From Trinickia symbiotica (GTDB lineage: Bacteria; Pseudomonadota; Gammaproteobacteria; Burkholderiales; Burkholderiaceae): DNA of 64,000 nucleotides. Made by a program: the position numbers and the translations under genes. The notes under the pieces are model-generated. The model ran no database searches. It worked only from the letters and a program-made list of their open reading frames with translations, and was not told the DNA's origin. The stretch covers positions 248,001 through 312,000 of the forward strand of contig NZ_PTIR01000004.1 of the NCBI RefSeq assembly GCF_002934455.1, read 5' to 3'. Shown here piece by piece: positions 17,482 through 25,733 of the stretch. Position 1 is the first letter of the stretch, and each line of letters starts with the position of its first letter.

Positions 17482-18210
17482 CTACTGCAAGCTCTTCTTC
17501 ATTGAGACCGCGTGTCCGAGCGACACATAACCCCGCCGCAAGAGCGCTTCGATCGTCGCCCAATCGCTTTCCGATACACTGCCCGCTTCCTCGCGGGCAT
17601 CGCGAAAGAGCATCGCCTCCGCACGTAGCCGGCCAAACTCCGACGTCGCGCTGACGGGCACCATATACAGCGCTGCCGCTGCCGCCGCGCATGCATCAGC
17701 CAACGCGCCCGGCGGATAACGGTCGCGTTGCCGGTGCACGATCCACCATTCCAGTTCCAGCGAGGCTGCCGGATCGACCCCGAAAGCGCGGTTGCCGGTA
17801 CGACGGACGATTGAGAAGTAAGACTGCAATGCCGGCAAGGCTTTCAGGTAGTCACTGCGCTCTTTGCCTTCCTTGAACGTGAAGGCCGCCGATGCGCCGT
17901 AATAGGCGCCGACATACGACCTCAGCAAAGGAAAGTGATACTGCGTGCGCAGGCTCTTCGCCAGCTCCAGAAAAAGCACGCCGTGCTCGCGGTCATAATA
18001 GGAGCGCCACATTTTTGCTTCGAGCGTCGCTGTCGCGATCGGGTCGAAGCGGCTGAGGTCGCGATCGAGCGGCCAGAAGAGATCGACGGCGATGTAAGAT
18101 GCCAGCGCCGCAATCAGCGCGAGCACCGTGCGTCGCCAATACGCCGGCCGCGCTTTGGAAGCTGGGTGGCGCAGTAACTCAACACTGCCGATGTGCCCGG
18201 ACGGCTTCAT
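17482..18210 (-). CDS. Hypothetical membrane-anchored protein
   Basis: A 242-aa protein that I do not recognise, starting MKPSGHIGSVELLRHP at 18210. One hydrophobic segment near residues 27-46 (RTVLALIAALASYIAVDLFW) suggests a single membrane anchor with the remaining ~195 residues probably periplasmic. That part is rich in aromatic residues and looks helical (AKMWRSYYDREHGVLFLELAK, LELEWWIVHRQRDRYPPG). It is convergent with the AraC gene and 38 nt downstream of the DUF3303-like gene. No function is proposed. Confidence 0.7.
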   Translation of the reverse strand: MKPSGHIGSVELLRHPASKARPAYWRRTVLALIAALASYIAVDLFWPLDRDLSRFDPIATATLEAKMWRSYYDREHGVLFLELAKSLRTQYHFPLLRSYVGAYYGASAAFTFKEGKERSDYLKALPALQSYFSIVRRTGNRAFGVDPAASLELEWWIVHRQRDRYPPGALADACAAAAAALYMVPVSATSEFGRLRAEAMLFRDAREEAGSVSESDWATIEALLRRGYVSLGHAVSMKKSLQ

Positions 18211-18248
18211 TTTGGAATCGCGTCGATATCGAACGCGCGATGGAAAGT

Positions 18249-18530
18249 TTATTTCAGCACGCGCCCGAGCACCTCTCCGAACTCCGCATCTTCGATCACA
18301 GGCGCGATCTCCAGATGCATCAGGTCGTTCCACGAGTAGGCGAATTCAGTCAGTTTCTTCACATCGTCTGTCTCGAGCAAGTCGAAGCCGCCGCCCAGAT
18401 CGGCTCGTGTCCATCTGCCCAGCAGCTTGACGCCTTCTGGCGGAAGCCCGCCCGTCTTCTCGAATCGCTCGATGGCTTCCGCCCTGGACCGTGTATCGGG
18501 GGCCCAGGTGAATGTCAGCATGAATTTCAT
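18249..18530 (-). CDS. DUF3303-like small protein
   Basis: A 93-aa protein starting MKFMLTFTWAPDTRSRAEAI at 18530, with GGAGG placed 5 nt before the ATG. The pattern MKFMLTF...RFEKTGG..PEGVKLLGRW....GGGFDLLETDD matches the small DUF3303 family, whose fold is of the dimeric alpha/beta-barrel kind. Its function is not known. Confidence 0.8.
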   Translation of the reverse strand: MKFMLTFTWAPDTRSRAEAIERFEKTGGLPPEGVKLLGRWTRADLGGGFDLLETDDVKKLTEFAYSWNDLMHLEIAPVIEDAEFGEVLGRVLK

Positions 18531-18735
18531 GGTGGCCTCCATGTCTCCGCTCGTCATCTGAGACGATGCCGGCATCGGGCGCGAGCGACGGATGCATCGT
18601 CCTATCGATAGCCCATGGCCAGCGGAGCGACTGCCTGAATCAATTCTAGGCAACCGATCGCACGCCGTTGCATTTATTCACCTTTGCGTCGATCCGGATA
18701 TCCTTCCGGTAATCACCAATCGACCGGAGAATGAA

Positions 18736-19626
18736 ATGCGTCACCGATGGGCTGGCTTGGCCGCCCTGCTCGGCATAGGCGGCAAGCTGCCGCGCGAGCA
18801 CCCTCGCCCTCTCGCGCGGGGGGAAACGAGCCGCAACGTCATGATGCGCGTCACGCTCGACGCTCAGCATGCCACCCCCGTACGCAAGGCATTGATTCGC
18901 GATTGTCTTGGACAGCCATGGACTATCCGCGTCACGCCGCTCGCAGGCACCACTCGGGTACGGTTGTCGCTTTATCTCCCGAGGACGGCGATCAACGGCG
19001 CGATGCGGCGCGTGGCCGATCTGGCGCCGACCGCCGAACTCGGGCAATTGCTCGACGTCCCGGAAACGCCGACAGGCGTCTGGCGTGATCTTTTGCACCC
19101 CGAGCAGTCGCTCCGTGACGACTCGCATGCTCAAAGTGCAGCGGCAGCAAGCGGCACCGATACGATCGCGCGATTGATCTCCGATGAACGCGTGTTGCTC
19201 GGCCTCGACGTAGCCGACCGAGACGCGCTCTTCACGGTGCTCGGCCATTTCGTTGAACGATACGGCGGCTTACCGGCGGCGACGGTCGCCGCGGGCCTCA
19301 ATGCGCGAGAAGCGCTCGGCTCGACGGGTCTCGGCCGTGGCATCGCCGTCCCGCACGCTCAGGCGGAAGGCCTGCGCGAGCCCATCGTGCTCTATGTCCG
19401 CCCGCGCGAACCCATCCCTTTCGAGGCTCCCGACGACGCACCGGTGACCGACGTCGTCGCGCTGTTCGTCCCGGAATGGGCGAACACGACGCATCTGCAC
19501 TTGCTTGCCGACGTGGCCGAGCGCTTTTGCGATCACCGCTTTCGCGAGCGTCTCCAAGCGTGTGACGATGCGCGTGCCGTCTGCCGCATCTTTCAGGATT
19601 ACGATCGTCCTGTGCTCGGGCGTTAG
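18736..19626 (+). CDS. PTS EIIA (type 2) domain protein with ACT-like N-terminal region
   Basis: A 296-aa protein; I start at ATG 18736 because GGAG lies 6 nt upstream. Residues about 145-290 are a PTS EIIA domain of the fructose/mannitol/PtsN type, with the phosphorylatable His in GIAVPHAQ (H207) and LFVPEWANTTHLHLLADVAERF. Residues about 36-108 show the alternating pattern of an ACT-like fold (MMRVTLDAQHATPVRKALI, WTIRVTPLAG, VRLSLYLPRTAINGAM). No permease (EIIC) or EI gene is near, so a regulatory role is more likely than sugar uptake. Confidence 0.75.
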   Translation: MRHRWAGLAALLGIGGKLPREHPRPLARGETSRNVMMRVTLDAQHATPVRKALIRDCLGQPWTIRVTPLAGTTRVRLSLYLPRTAINGAMRRVADLAPTAELGQLLDVPETPTGVWRDLLHPEQSLRDDSHAQSAAAASGTDTIARLISDERVLLGLDVADRDALFTVLGHFVERYGGLPAATVAAGLNAREALGSTGLGRGIAVPHAQAEGLREPIVLYVRPREPIPFEAPDDAPVTDVVALFVPEWANTTHLHLLADVAERFCDHRFRERLQACDDARAVCRIFQDYDRPVLGR

Positions 19627-19649
19627 CAATCTAGAGCCGACGAGCAGAC

Positions 19650-20240
19650 TCATGCGCGCGGAAACCGCTTATCCCACTCGTTACAGAGCTTACGGAACGA
19701 TCGGCAACGGTCGTAAGCCTGCTGAAGGTCCATCCGCGCCGTGAGTGCGGGCTGGTCCGTTGTTTCTCCGTAAGCGCGCTTTTCCATACGCTCGCGGAGC
19801 CAACCCTTCGCATCTCTGGGTACCTCCGCGTCGATGGCAAGGTCGGCCGCAGCAATTGACAGACCGCGGTACCCGTTCAACGACTCTGCCGCGCCGATAA
19901 ACCACGCCTCAAACTCGCGGTTTGCGAGCACAACAGAAACTTCGCGATGCGGCAGCACCCGCTGCGCCCTGGCCACGACCTCCGGACCAAGCGTAGCCGG
20001 GCAGTGGTCGTCCGCGTCGAGAAGGATTAGAACCCATCCGTCAGTGCCAGCCTTATTGCCCGCAAACTCCAAGTGGCGAACGAACTCCTCTTCCCGATTA
20101 AGAAAGCGATCGCGGTGAACCCGTATAGGTGTTTGAACATCGATATATCCTTGTGCATATCTCCACTCCGCCATTCTCCGCAGTAATACGGGTAGTGCCG
20201 AGACCTCACCATGCCCCTCCACGATACAAGCGACCCTCAC
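19650..20240 (-). CDS. DUF4276 family TOPRIM-like protein
   Basis: A 196-aa protein beginning MRVACIVEGHGE. Two acidic motifs match a TOPRIM-type metal site: E8 in VEGHGE and D75/D77/D78 in LILLDADDHC. DUF4276 proteins are usually paired with an AAA ATPase, as here: the start codon overlaps the ATPase stop by 4 nt (20237-20240). The two probably act as an ATPase plus nuclease-like partner, as in OLD-type and PARIS-type systems. Nuclease activity is inferred. Confidence 0.8.
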   Translation of the reverse strand: MRVACIVEGHGEVSALPVLLRRMAEWRYAQGYIDVQTPIRVHRDRFLNREEEFVRHLEFAGNKAGTDGWVLILLDADDHCPATLGPEVVARAQRVLPHREVSVVLANREFEAWFIGAAESLNGYRGLSIAAADLAIDAEVPRDAKGWLRERMEKRAYGETTDQPALTARMDLQQAYDRCRSFRKLCNEWDKRFPRA

Positions 20241-21436
20241 GAACCGAGCCCCCCGTCAAATAGTGAGGCTTGATGTATCACCTGGTCTTTTATAGCTTCC
20301 GGGTCCGGCTGCAATTGACCCAGCTTCAAGAGCTCGCCGGCGGAAAATAGATGTTTGCGGATCGCCTCGCGGGACGCCGGGTCGATTTGCCCGAGCTTGG
20401 TATCGCCAGCCTCCGAAATTACCGCAAGAATCTGGTCATCGCGGACAGAGACGTCATCGAGCAACTCCGGGCTGTGGCTCGTCACAATGACTTGTGTATT
20501 GTTCGACGCGCGCTCCAAAGCCTCGCGAAGCGCAGCACTCGCCGCAGGGTGCAAGGCAGTCTCCGGTTCTTCGATGCCGATCAACGTTGGAGCGAAATCG
20601 ACGTTGTGCTGGAACAGTGCCGTAAGCACACCGACTGCCCTCAGCGTGCCATCCGACATGTTTTGCGCTGCGAATCGCCAAGGATCTTTGACGCCGGACA
20701 CGTCTTGCATGAATTCCAGCGTCTCCATCGGTCCCACTTGAACGCGCTTGAAACCATGTACGGTCGGCACGACGGTCTGCAGATATTCTTGAATAGTCCG
20801 AAGCGCAGGTGCGTTTACTCGCTCGAGATGACCGATGACACTAGCGATGTTCTCGCCTTCGGGTTTCAACAAGCGGCCCTCCTGGGCCTTCTGCAACTCA
20901 CGCATCAGTTTCGGATTGAGGTTGTAGAAACCCATGCTTGTCAGCGCGTCGAAGACGGGGCGAAATTCGCTCAGGCCCGACAGCGCAACGAGTGCCAGAC
21001 GATCGCCAGTTAGCGCCGGCAGCGTTGCCGCGCTACTTGCTACGATCTGGCCCCGCTCGATCCGATAGTACGGTCCTTTGCGCTGTCCTCCCAAGCTGCA
21101 CTCCTCGGCCTGGACCTCGAAGCCTCGATTCTTGAGAGATCCGATGCTAAAAGCATAGTGTCCAGTCCGATCACCTAGCGTGAAATCCAGTCGGATACCG
21201 AAATGGGTCGGATGGCCAGCGGATCGCCGCCGCACTTCCGCCAAACCACCTCGGACGTTGAGCGCCTGATCGAGCGAGCTTGTCAGGGCATCGACCACCA
21301 GATGCAGCGCATCGACGAAATTACTTTTGCCTGCGCCGTTTGCACCGACAAGGTATGTCAAAGGACCAAGCGCCACGTCGCATCGGCCTATGCTGCGGTA
21401 GTTGCGTAGCACCACACGAGAAATAAATGGCCGCAC
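20237..21436 (-). CDS. AAA/ABC-type ATPase (OLD/RecF-like)
   Basis: A 399-aa ATPase of the AAA_21/OLD-like group. Walker A GANGAGKS is at residues 31-38, preceded by the RecF-like FISRVVLRNYRSIG. An ABC-type signature MSDGT is at 260-264, Walker B LIGIEEPETALHP at about 285-296, and a switch His at 321 (TSHSPELLDD). It has no TOPRIM of its own; that comes from the overlapping DUF4276 gene. Many A/T-ending codons (for example ATT, CTA, ACA, AAA, AGT) set it apart from its GC-rich neighbours and suggest horizontal transfer. Confidence 0.85.
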   Translation of the reverse strand: MRPFISRVVLRNYRSIGRCDVALGPLTYLVGANGAGKSNFVDALHLVVDALTSSLDQALNVRGGLAEVRRRSAGHPTHFGIRLDFTLGDRTGHYAFSIGSLKNRGFEVQAEECSLGGQRKGPYYRIERGQIVASSAATLPALTGDRLALVALSGLSEFRPVFDALTSMGFYNLNPKLMRELQKAQEGRLLKPEGENIASVIGHLERVNAPALRTIQEYLQTVVPTVHGFKRVQVGPMETLEFMQDVSGVKDPWRFAAQNMSDGTLRAVGVLTALFQHNVDFAPTLIGIEEPETALHPAASAALREALERASNNTQVIVTSHSPELLDDVSVRDDQILAVISEAGDTKLGQIDPASREAIRKHLFSAGELLKLGQLQPDPEAIKDQVIHQASLFDGGLGS

Positions 21437-21578
21437 TTTCCTGACCCGACTGGTTGAACAAAAAGCTGATGGTAACAGTTAGCGAGTGCCTCGGAGCGGT
21501 CTCTAGCCAATAGCGCTTCGGTCTCTCCTCGCAACGAAGAGGCGGAAGCCATCAGCGGTCATAAAAGCCAACATGCCG

Positions 21579-22169
21579 TCACTCCTCAGCGAGATCGGCC
21601 GCTACGCCCTGAGCATACTTGGTGACAGCCCGCGCGATGCGTTCGGACAAAACCGGATCCGCCACCGCACGCGCCAGCGTGACGCCGCCCGAGAGCATCG
21701 CAAGCAGCGCGATCGCCGCATCGTCGCGCTCCTTCCCCGAGCCTCCGGCCAGTCCCGTCGATACTTCATCAATCAGGCGCCGCAATTCGGCTTCATACGC
21801 CGCGCGCGTCTCGAAGTCGGCGCGAACCACCTCGGGCGAAAAGCTCGGCAACGCGCAACTCTCGCCAATGTCGCAAGTGCGCTTCGCACCCATGTAGAAA
21901 TCAATAAACGGCTTGAGCCAGCGTTTGCCGCGTGCAGCCTTCATGTCGGCAATCGCGAGCCGCAGCTGCTCCAGGCCGGTCAACACGACCGTCCGGAACG
22001 CTTCGCTCTTCGACTTGAAGTGCCCATAGAACGCACCGTTGGTGACGCCCGCTTCCTTCGTCACGCCTTCGATACCGGATCCGCCGTAACCCTCACGGCG
22101 AAAAATTCGACCTGCGGCGTCGAGGATGCGCGCGCGCGTTTCCTGTTTGTGTTCCGCTGAGTAACGCAT
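21579..22169 (-). CDS. TetR/AcrR-family transcriptional regulator
   Basis: A 196-aa regulator with the TetR N-terminal helix-turn-helix (ETRARILDAAGRIFRREGYGGSGIEGVTKEAGVTNGAFYGHFKSK) and a C-terminal ligand domain. It is divergent from a tautomerase gene across a 130-nt gap that contains a candidate operator (22197-22212). It likely represses itself and the tautomerase gene. The inducer is unknown. Confidence 0.9.
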   Translation of the reverse strand: MRYSAEHKQETRARILDAAGRIFRREGYGGSGIEGVTKEAGVTNGAFYGHFKSKSEAFRTVVLTGLEQLRLAIADMKAARGKRWLKPFIDFYMGAKRTCDIGESCALPSFSPEVVRADFETRAAYEAELRRLIDEVSTGLAGGSGKERDDAAIALLAMLSGGVTLARAVADPVLSERIARAVTKYAQGVAADLAEE

Positions 22170-22196
22170 AGATGTGACCTGTGCTGCAAATTAAAA

Positions 22197-22231
22197 AGAG
22201 AGATCACTCTCTATTGCATAGAGAGAGATCA
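22197..22231. promoter_or_regulatory. Candidate TetR operator with repeated half-site
   Basis: AGAGAG-ATCA-CTCTCT (22197-22212) is a perfect 6-4-6 inverted repeat in the A/T-rich gap between the tetR and tautomerase genes. The element GAGAGATCA recurs as a direct repeat at 22198-22206 and 22223-22231. TetR proteins bind such palindromes between divergent genes. Confidence 0.55.
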
Positions 22232-22299
22232 GTATGTATGCTTAGAGAGCAGTCTGTATTTATACCACTACCACTCATCCATTGACTGGAGGAATCGCC

Positions 22300-22722
22300 A
22301 TGCCGATTACGCTTACGGTGCCGGAAGGCCTACTGCCCCCCGAAGTCGAAACGCAAGTGTTTGCCGAGCTGACCCACGCCCTGCTGAAGGTCGCCGGGCT
22401 AGATGGCAATAGCTTTATGACCGCCAATGTAGTCGGTACGGTCAACGTGCTGCCGAGACGTCATGTGTTCGCGGGCGGAGAGCCCGCCGCCGCCGCATTC
22501 ATCGAATTGAAGCTGCCGGGGGTTGCGCTCGCGACATCCGAATCGAAACAGGCGTTCATCGAAGCGGCGACGAACGCCGTGGAACGGGCCGCGCAAGGTC
22601 GCATTCGGCGCGAGCAGATCTGGACCAATATCGTCTATGCCGCGGACGAGTCGTGGGGCATTGGAGGAAAGGCGTACAGCAACGCGGCACTGGTCACCGC
22701 GATTCAGGCGGCGGCCGGCTGA
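22300..22722 (+). CDS. Tautomerase-superfamily protein
   Basis: A 140-aa protein starting MPITLTVPEGLLPPEV at ATG 22300, behind a GGAGG site 7 nt upstream. An upstream in-frame ATG would place other residues before MP, but this start yields the N-terminal proline that is the catalytic base of 4-oxalocrotonate tautomerase-like enzymes. The length suggests two fused small tautomerase units. The divergent TetR gene probably controls it. Substrate unknown. Confidence 0.8.
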   Translation: MPITLTVPEGLLPPEVETQVFAELTHALLKVAGLDGNSFMTANVVGTVNVLPRRHVFAGGEPAAAAFIELKLPGVALATSESKQAFIEAATNAVERAAQGRIRREQIWTNIVYAADESWGIGGKAYSNAALVTAIQAAAG

Positions 22723-22789
22723 AGGAGAATCGAGTCGAGGGGTGCGCCGGACCGCCGCCATGCCAAGCGGCGGTTCGGCGCCGGCCTCA

Positions 22790-23707
22790 CTACCGTTCTT
22801 CCTTCACGCGCGACACGAGCTGTGTCGGGCTCACGAACTGCAGCGCGATCAACACCCAGACGAGCGTAATGCCCATGTAGATCATCGCCATCGCGTCGAT
22901 CGATTGCGGCGCGCGGACGCCTGTAGAAAACACCGCGTAGTAAAGGGCCACGACGAGCGTTTGCGTGTCCGGCCCGGCCGTGAAGTACGTCAGCTCAAAC
23001 ATGCCGATCGTGCGGACGAGCACGAGCAGCCCGGCCGCCAGCATGCCCGGCACGAGCAACGGCAGCAGCACGTAGCGGAAGTAGCGGAACGTATTCGCGC
23101 CGAAGATCCTCGCGGCTGCTTCGAGGTTGGGGTCGATCTGCTCGATGAACGGCGTCATGACCAAAATGACGAACGGCAACGCAGGCACGAGATTCGCGAG
23201 GATCACGCCCGCCAACGTGCCCGCGAGGCCCACCTTGTACATGACGGTTGCCATCGGAATGCCGTACGTCACCGGCGGCACCATCAGCGGCAGCAAGAAG
23301 ATCAGCATCGCGAGCCGCTTGCCGGGAAACGTCGCCCGCGCGAACGCATAAGCCGCGGGCACACCGAGTCCGATCGACAGCAGCACGACGGCGCCCACCA
23401 CTTCGACCGTCACAGTGAGCACGCTCGAAAGCTGGAAGTCGCTCCACGCCTGCGCATACCAATGCAGCGTGAAGCCTTGCGGCAGCAACGTGCCGAACCA
23501 ACGCGTACCGATCGAATTGACGGCGACCGTCGCGATCAGCAACAGTACGTTGAGCAGGAAGAACGCCATGACGCAGCGCACGAGCACCTTCCAAAGGCGC
23601 CCGCCGATACTCTCGGTACGCCGCGCCTTCGAACGCGCACCGCCGTCGACCGGCGACGCGTCGCCCCGCATCGGCAGCGTGCGCGCGGTTTGATTTTCGA
23701 TGGCCAT
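22790..23707 (-). CDS. ABC transporter inner-membrane permease (PotC-like)
   Basis: A 305-aa permease with six hydrophobic segments and the EAA-type loop (EAAARIFGANTFRYFRYVLLPLLVPG) that contacts the ATPase. It starts at ATG 23707, sharing one nucleotide (TAATG) with the stop of the other permease gene. It is the last gene of the SBP-ATPase-permease-permease unit, of the spermidine/putrescine or iron importer type. Substrate not determinable; it ends the uronate cluster. Confidence 0.9.
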   Translation of the reverse strand: MAIENQTARTLPMRGDASPVDGGARSKARRTESIGGRLWKVLVRCVMAFFLLNVLLLIATVAVNSIGTRWFGTLLPQGFTLHWYAQAWSDFQLSSVLTVTVEVVGAVVLLSIGLGVPAAYAFARATFPGKRLAMLIFLLPLMVPPVTYGIPMATVMYKVGLAGTLAGVILANLVPALPFVILVMTPFIEQIDPNLEAAARIFGANTFRYFRYVLLPLLVPGMLAAGLLVLVRTIGMFELTYFTAGPDTQTLVVALYYAVFSTGVRAPQSIDAMAMIYMGITLVWVLIALQFVSPTQLVSRVKEER

Positions 23708-24576
23708 TACCCTTTCCCTCCCGTCACCGGACCGGTGTAGAACATCCGGCGCGCGCCGAGCATCGCCGCCACCACGATCAACTGCACGAAGCCCATGATG
23801 ATCGCGATCGTCGAAGCGAGCGAGTAGTCGTAGCTTTCGAAGGCAGCCTCGGCGGCGGCGATCGAAATGACGCGCGTCGGCCCAGCCGGCGCGCCGAGCA
23901 GCACCGCCGATGGAAACACCGAGAACGCCTGAACGAACGAAAGACATGCCGCCATCGTCAGTCCCGGCACGAGGAGCGGCAGATAGATCTGCCTGAATTG
24001 CTGCCAGGGGCTTGCACCGAGCGTCGCGGCCGCGCGAGCGAGCGTCGGATCGATTCCGGTGACGTACGAGAGCGTCAGCAGGAACGCGAACGGGAAACCC
24101 GACACGACCAGAGAAATCAGAACGCCCCAGTAATTGTGCGTCAGTCTCACTTCTCCACCGTAAAGATGCAGCGCATTCACGGCCTGCGTGAACCAGCCGA
24201 GCGGCGAGAAATAAGTCAGCATGCCGTCGGCGATTAGCACTGTGCCGAGCGTCACCGGTATCACGAGCAACGTCGTCACGAGCTTCTGATAGGGCGACTT
24301 CCGGCGCAGCGCGAAAGCGACGGGCACGGAGAGGCCGACGTTGATCAGCGTCGCGGGCACGGCAAGCTTCAATGTGACGATGACCGTCGGCCACATCGAG
24401 CTATCGGAAAAGAACGTCGCATAGTTCGCGAGCGCGCTCCCGCCGTTCATCGGCTGAAACGACAATACGAGACCGTAGGCAAACGGATAGACGAAGAGTG
24501 CGACGATGAACCCGAGCGCCGGCGTGACGAGCCAGCCTTTCGCGTCGCGCGGGCCCGTGAGCGAGAGCGTGCTCAT
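23707..24576 (-). CDS. ABC transporter inner-membrane permease (PotB-like)
   Basis: A 289-aa permease with six hydrophobic segments and the EAA-type loop (ARAAATLGASPWQQFRQIYLPLLVPG). It overlaps the ATPase gene by 4 nt upstream and the second permease gene by 1 nt downstream, so all three are translationally coupled. Confidence 0.9.
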   Translation of the reverse strand: MSTLSLTGPRDAKGWLVTPALGFIVALFVYPFAYGLVLSFQPMNGGSALANYATFFSDSSMWPTVIVTLKLAVPATLINVGLSVPVAFALRRKSPYQKLVTTLLVIPVTLGTVLIADGMLTYFSPLGWFTQAVNALHLYGGEVRLTHNYWGVLISLVVSGFPFAFLLTLSYVTGIDPTLARAAATLGASPWQQFRQIYLPLLVPGLTMAACLSFVQAFSVFPSAVLLGAPAGPTRVISIAAAEAAFESYDYSLASTIAIIMGFVQLIVVAAMLGARRMFYTGPVTGGKG

Positions 24577-25655
24577 GATGCCTTTTCCTCGTTGTAGACC
24601 AGCGCGCGTTCCGGCGCGACGGAGAGCGTCACGCGTTCGCCTTGCGCAAACTCGCCCTCTACGCGCGCCCAGAGCTTGCCGAAAGGCGCGCGCACGAAAA
24701 GCAGCGAGTCACGGCCGCCGTACTCCACCACGTCCACTTCGACCTCGAACGCGTTCGGCGTACCGGGCTGCGCGCGGACGAGATCGTCGGGGCGTATGGC
24801 GAGCAGGACCGCCTTCGCCTCGAAGGCCTCCATCGCCGTGGCGACGAAACGCACGCCGCTCGCCGTCACCTCCACGCCGTTGCCGGCGGTGCCGTCGAGC
24901 GTGCAGGCGAGCACGTTCCGATAACCCATGAAGCGCGCGACATGCAGGTTCTTCGGACGGCAATAGACTTCCTTGGGCGCTGCCACCTGCTGCACCACGC
25001 CCTCTTTCATGACGACGATGCGGTCGGCCATCGAAAGGGCCTCGTCCTGATCGTGCGTCACGTAAATCGTCGCGCGCTCGAGTTGGCCGTGAATACGGCG
25101 GATTTCCGCCCGCATTTCGATACGCAGTTTGGTGTCGAGGTTCGAAAGCGGCTCGTCCATCAGCACGACGGGCGGCTCGATGACGATCGCGCGCGCAATC
25201 GCGACGCGCTGCTGCTGGCCGCCCGAGAGCTGTCCCGGCAGCTTGCCTTCGTGGCCGACGAGCTGCACGAGCTGCAGCGCCGCGCGCGCACGCTTTTCCG
25301 CCTCGGCCTTCGCCACGCCGCGCATCTTCAAGCCGAAGCCGACGTTCTCGAGCACCGTCATATGCGGAAACAGCGCGTAGTTCTGAAAGACCATGCCGAA
25401 CCCGCGCTTTTCGGGCGCGAGGACATCGATGCGCACGTCGTCGAGCCAGATTTCTCCGCCCGTAAGCGGCTGCAGGCCGGCGATGCAGTTGAGCGCGGTG
25501 GACTTGCCGCAGCCCGAAGGCCCGAGCAACGCGATGAATTCGCCGCGCTCGATCTCGAGATCGAGACCGTTCAGCGCGGAGATATGGGCGCCTTCGGCGT
25601 TGGCAAAGCTGCGCGACACCGAGGCGAGGCGCAGTTGATCGAACGTGTGCTTCAT
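24573..25655 (-). CDS. ABC transporter ATP-binding protein (PotA/UgpC-like)
   Basis: A 360-aa importer ATPase, started at ATG 25655 ([17 protein letters not shown]). It has Walker [12 protein letters not shown], the signature [14 protein letters not shown], Walker [13 protein letters not shown] and the switch His in [17 protein letters not shown]-terminal TOBE-like beta-barrel domain follows (residues about 290-360). Downstream of the binding-protein gene and a strong 11-bp hairpin. Confidence 0.92.
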   Translation of the reverse strand: MKHTFDQLRLASVSRSFANAEGAHISALNGLDLEIERGEFIALLGPSGCGKSTALNCIAGLQPLTGGEIWLDDVRIDVLAPEKRGFGMVFQNYALFPHMTVLENVGFGLKMRGVAKAEAEKRARAALQLVQLVGHEGKLPGQLSGGQQQRVAIARAIVIEPPVVLMDEPLSNLDTKLRIEMRAEIRRIHGQLERATIYVTHDQDEALSMADRIVVMKEGVVQQVAAPKEVYCRPKNLHVARFMGYRNVLACTLDGTAGNGVEVTASGVRFVATAMEAFEAKAVLLAIRPDDLVRAQPGTPNAFEVEVDVVEYGGRDSLLFVRAPFGKLWARVEGEFAQGERVTLSVAPERALVYNEEKAS

Positions 25656-25680
25656 GGTCTTTCCCTTGCTGACATCTGGG

Positions 25681-25707
25681 GATGCGGCCGGCTGACCCGG
25701 CCGCATC
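25681..25707 (-). repeat. Intercistronic hairpin between binding-protein and ATPase genes
   Basis: GATGCGGCCGG (25681-25691) and CCGGCCGCATC (25697-25707) form a perfect 11-bp stem with a 5-nt loop, 26 nt after the binding-protein stop and without a T run. Such hairpins commonly protect the upstream message so that more binding protein is made than membrane subunits. Confidence 0.7.
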
Positions 25708-25733
25708 GACTTCGCTAACAACGCTTCACGCGC

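Noticed and set aside
11751-22789. Attachment-site repeat of the tRNA-Leu 3' end
   Set aside because: I looked for a second copy of the TTCGAGTCCGGCCCTGGGC region downstream and did not see one, so no att site is claimed.
22790-24394. Reading the ABC permease as a 534-aa protein
   Set aside because: The extra N-terminal part lies over the other permease gene in another frame; ATG 23707 gives a normal 305-aa permease with a 1-nt overlap.
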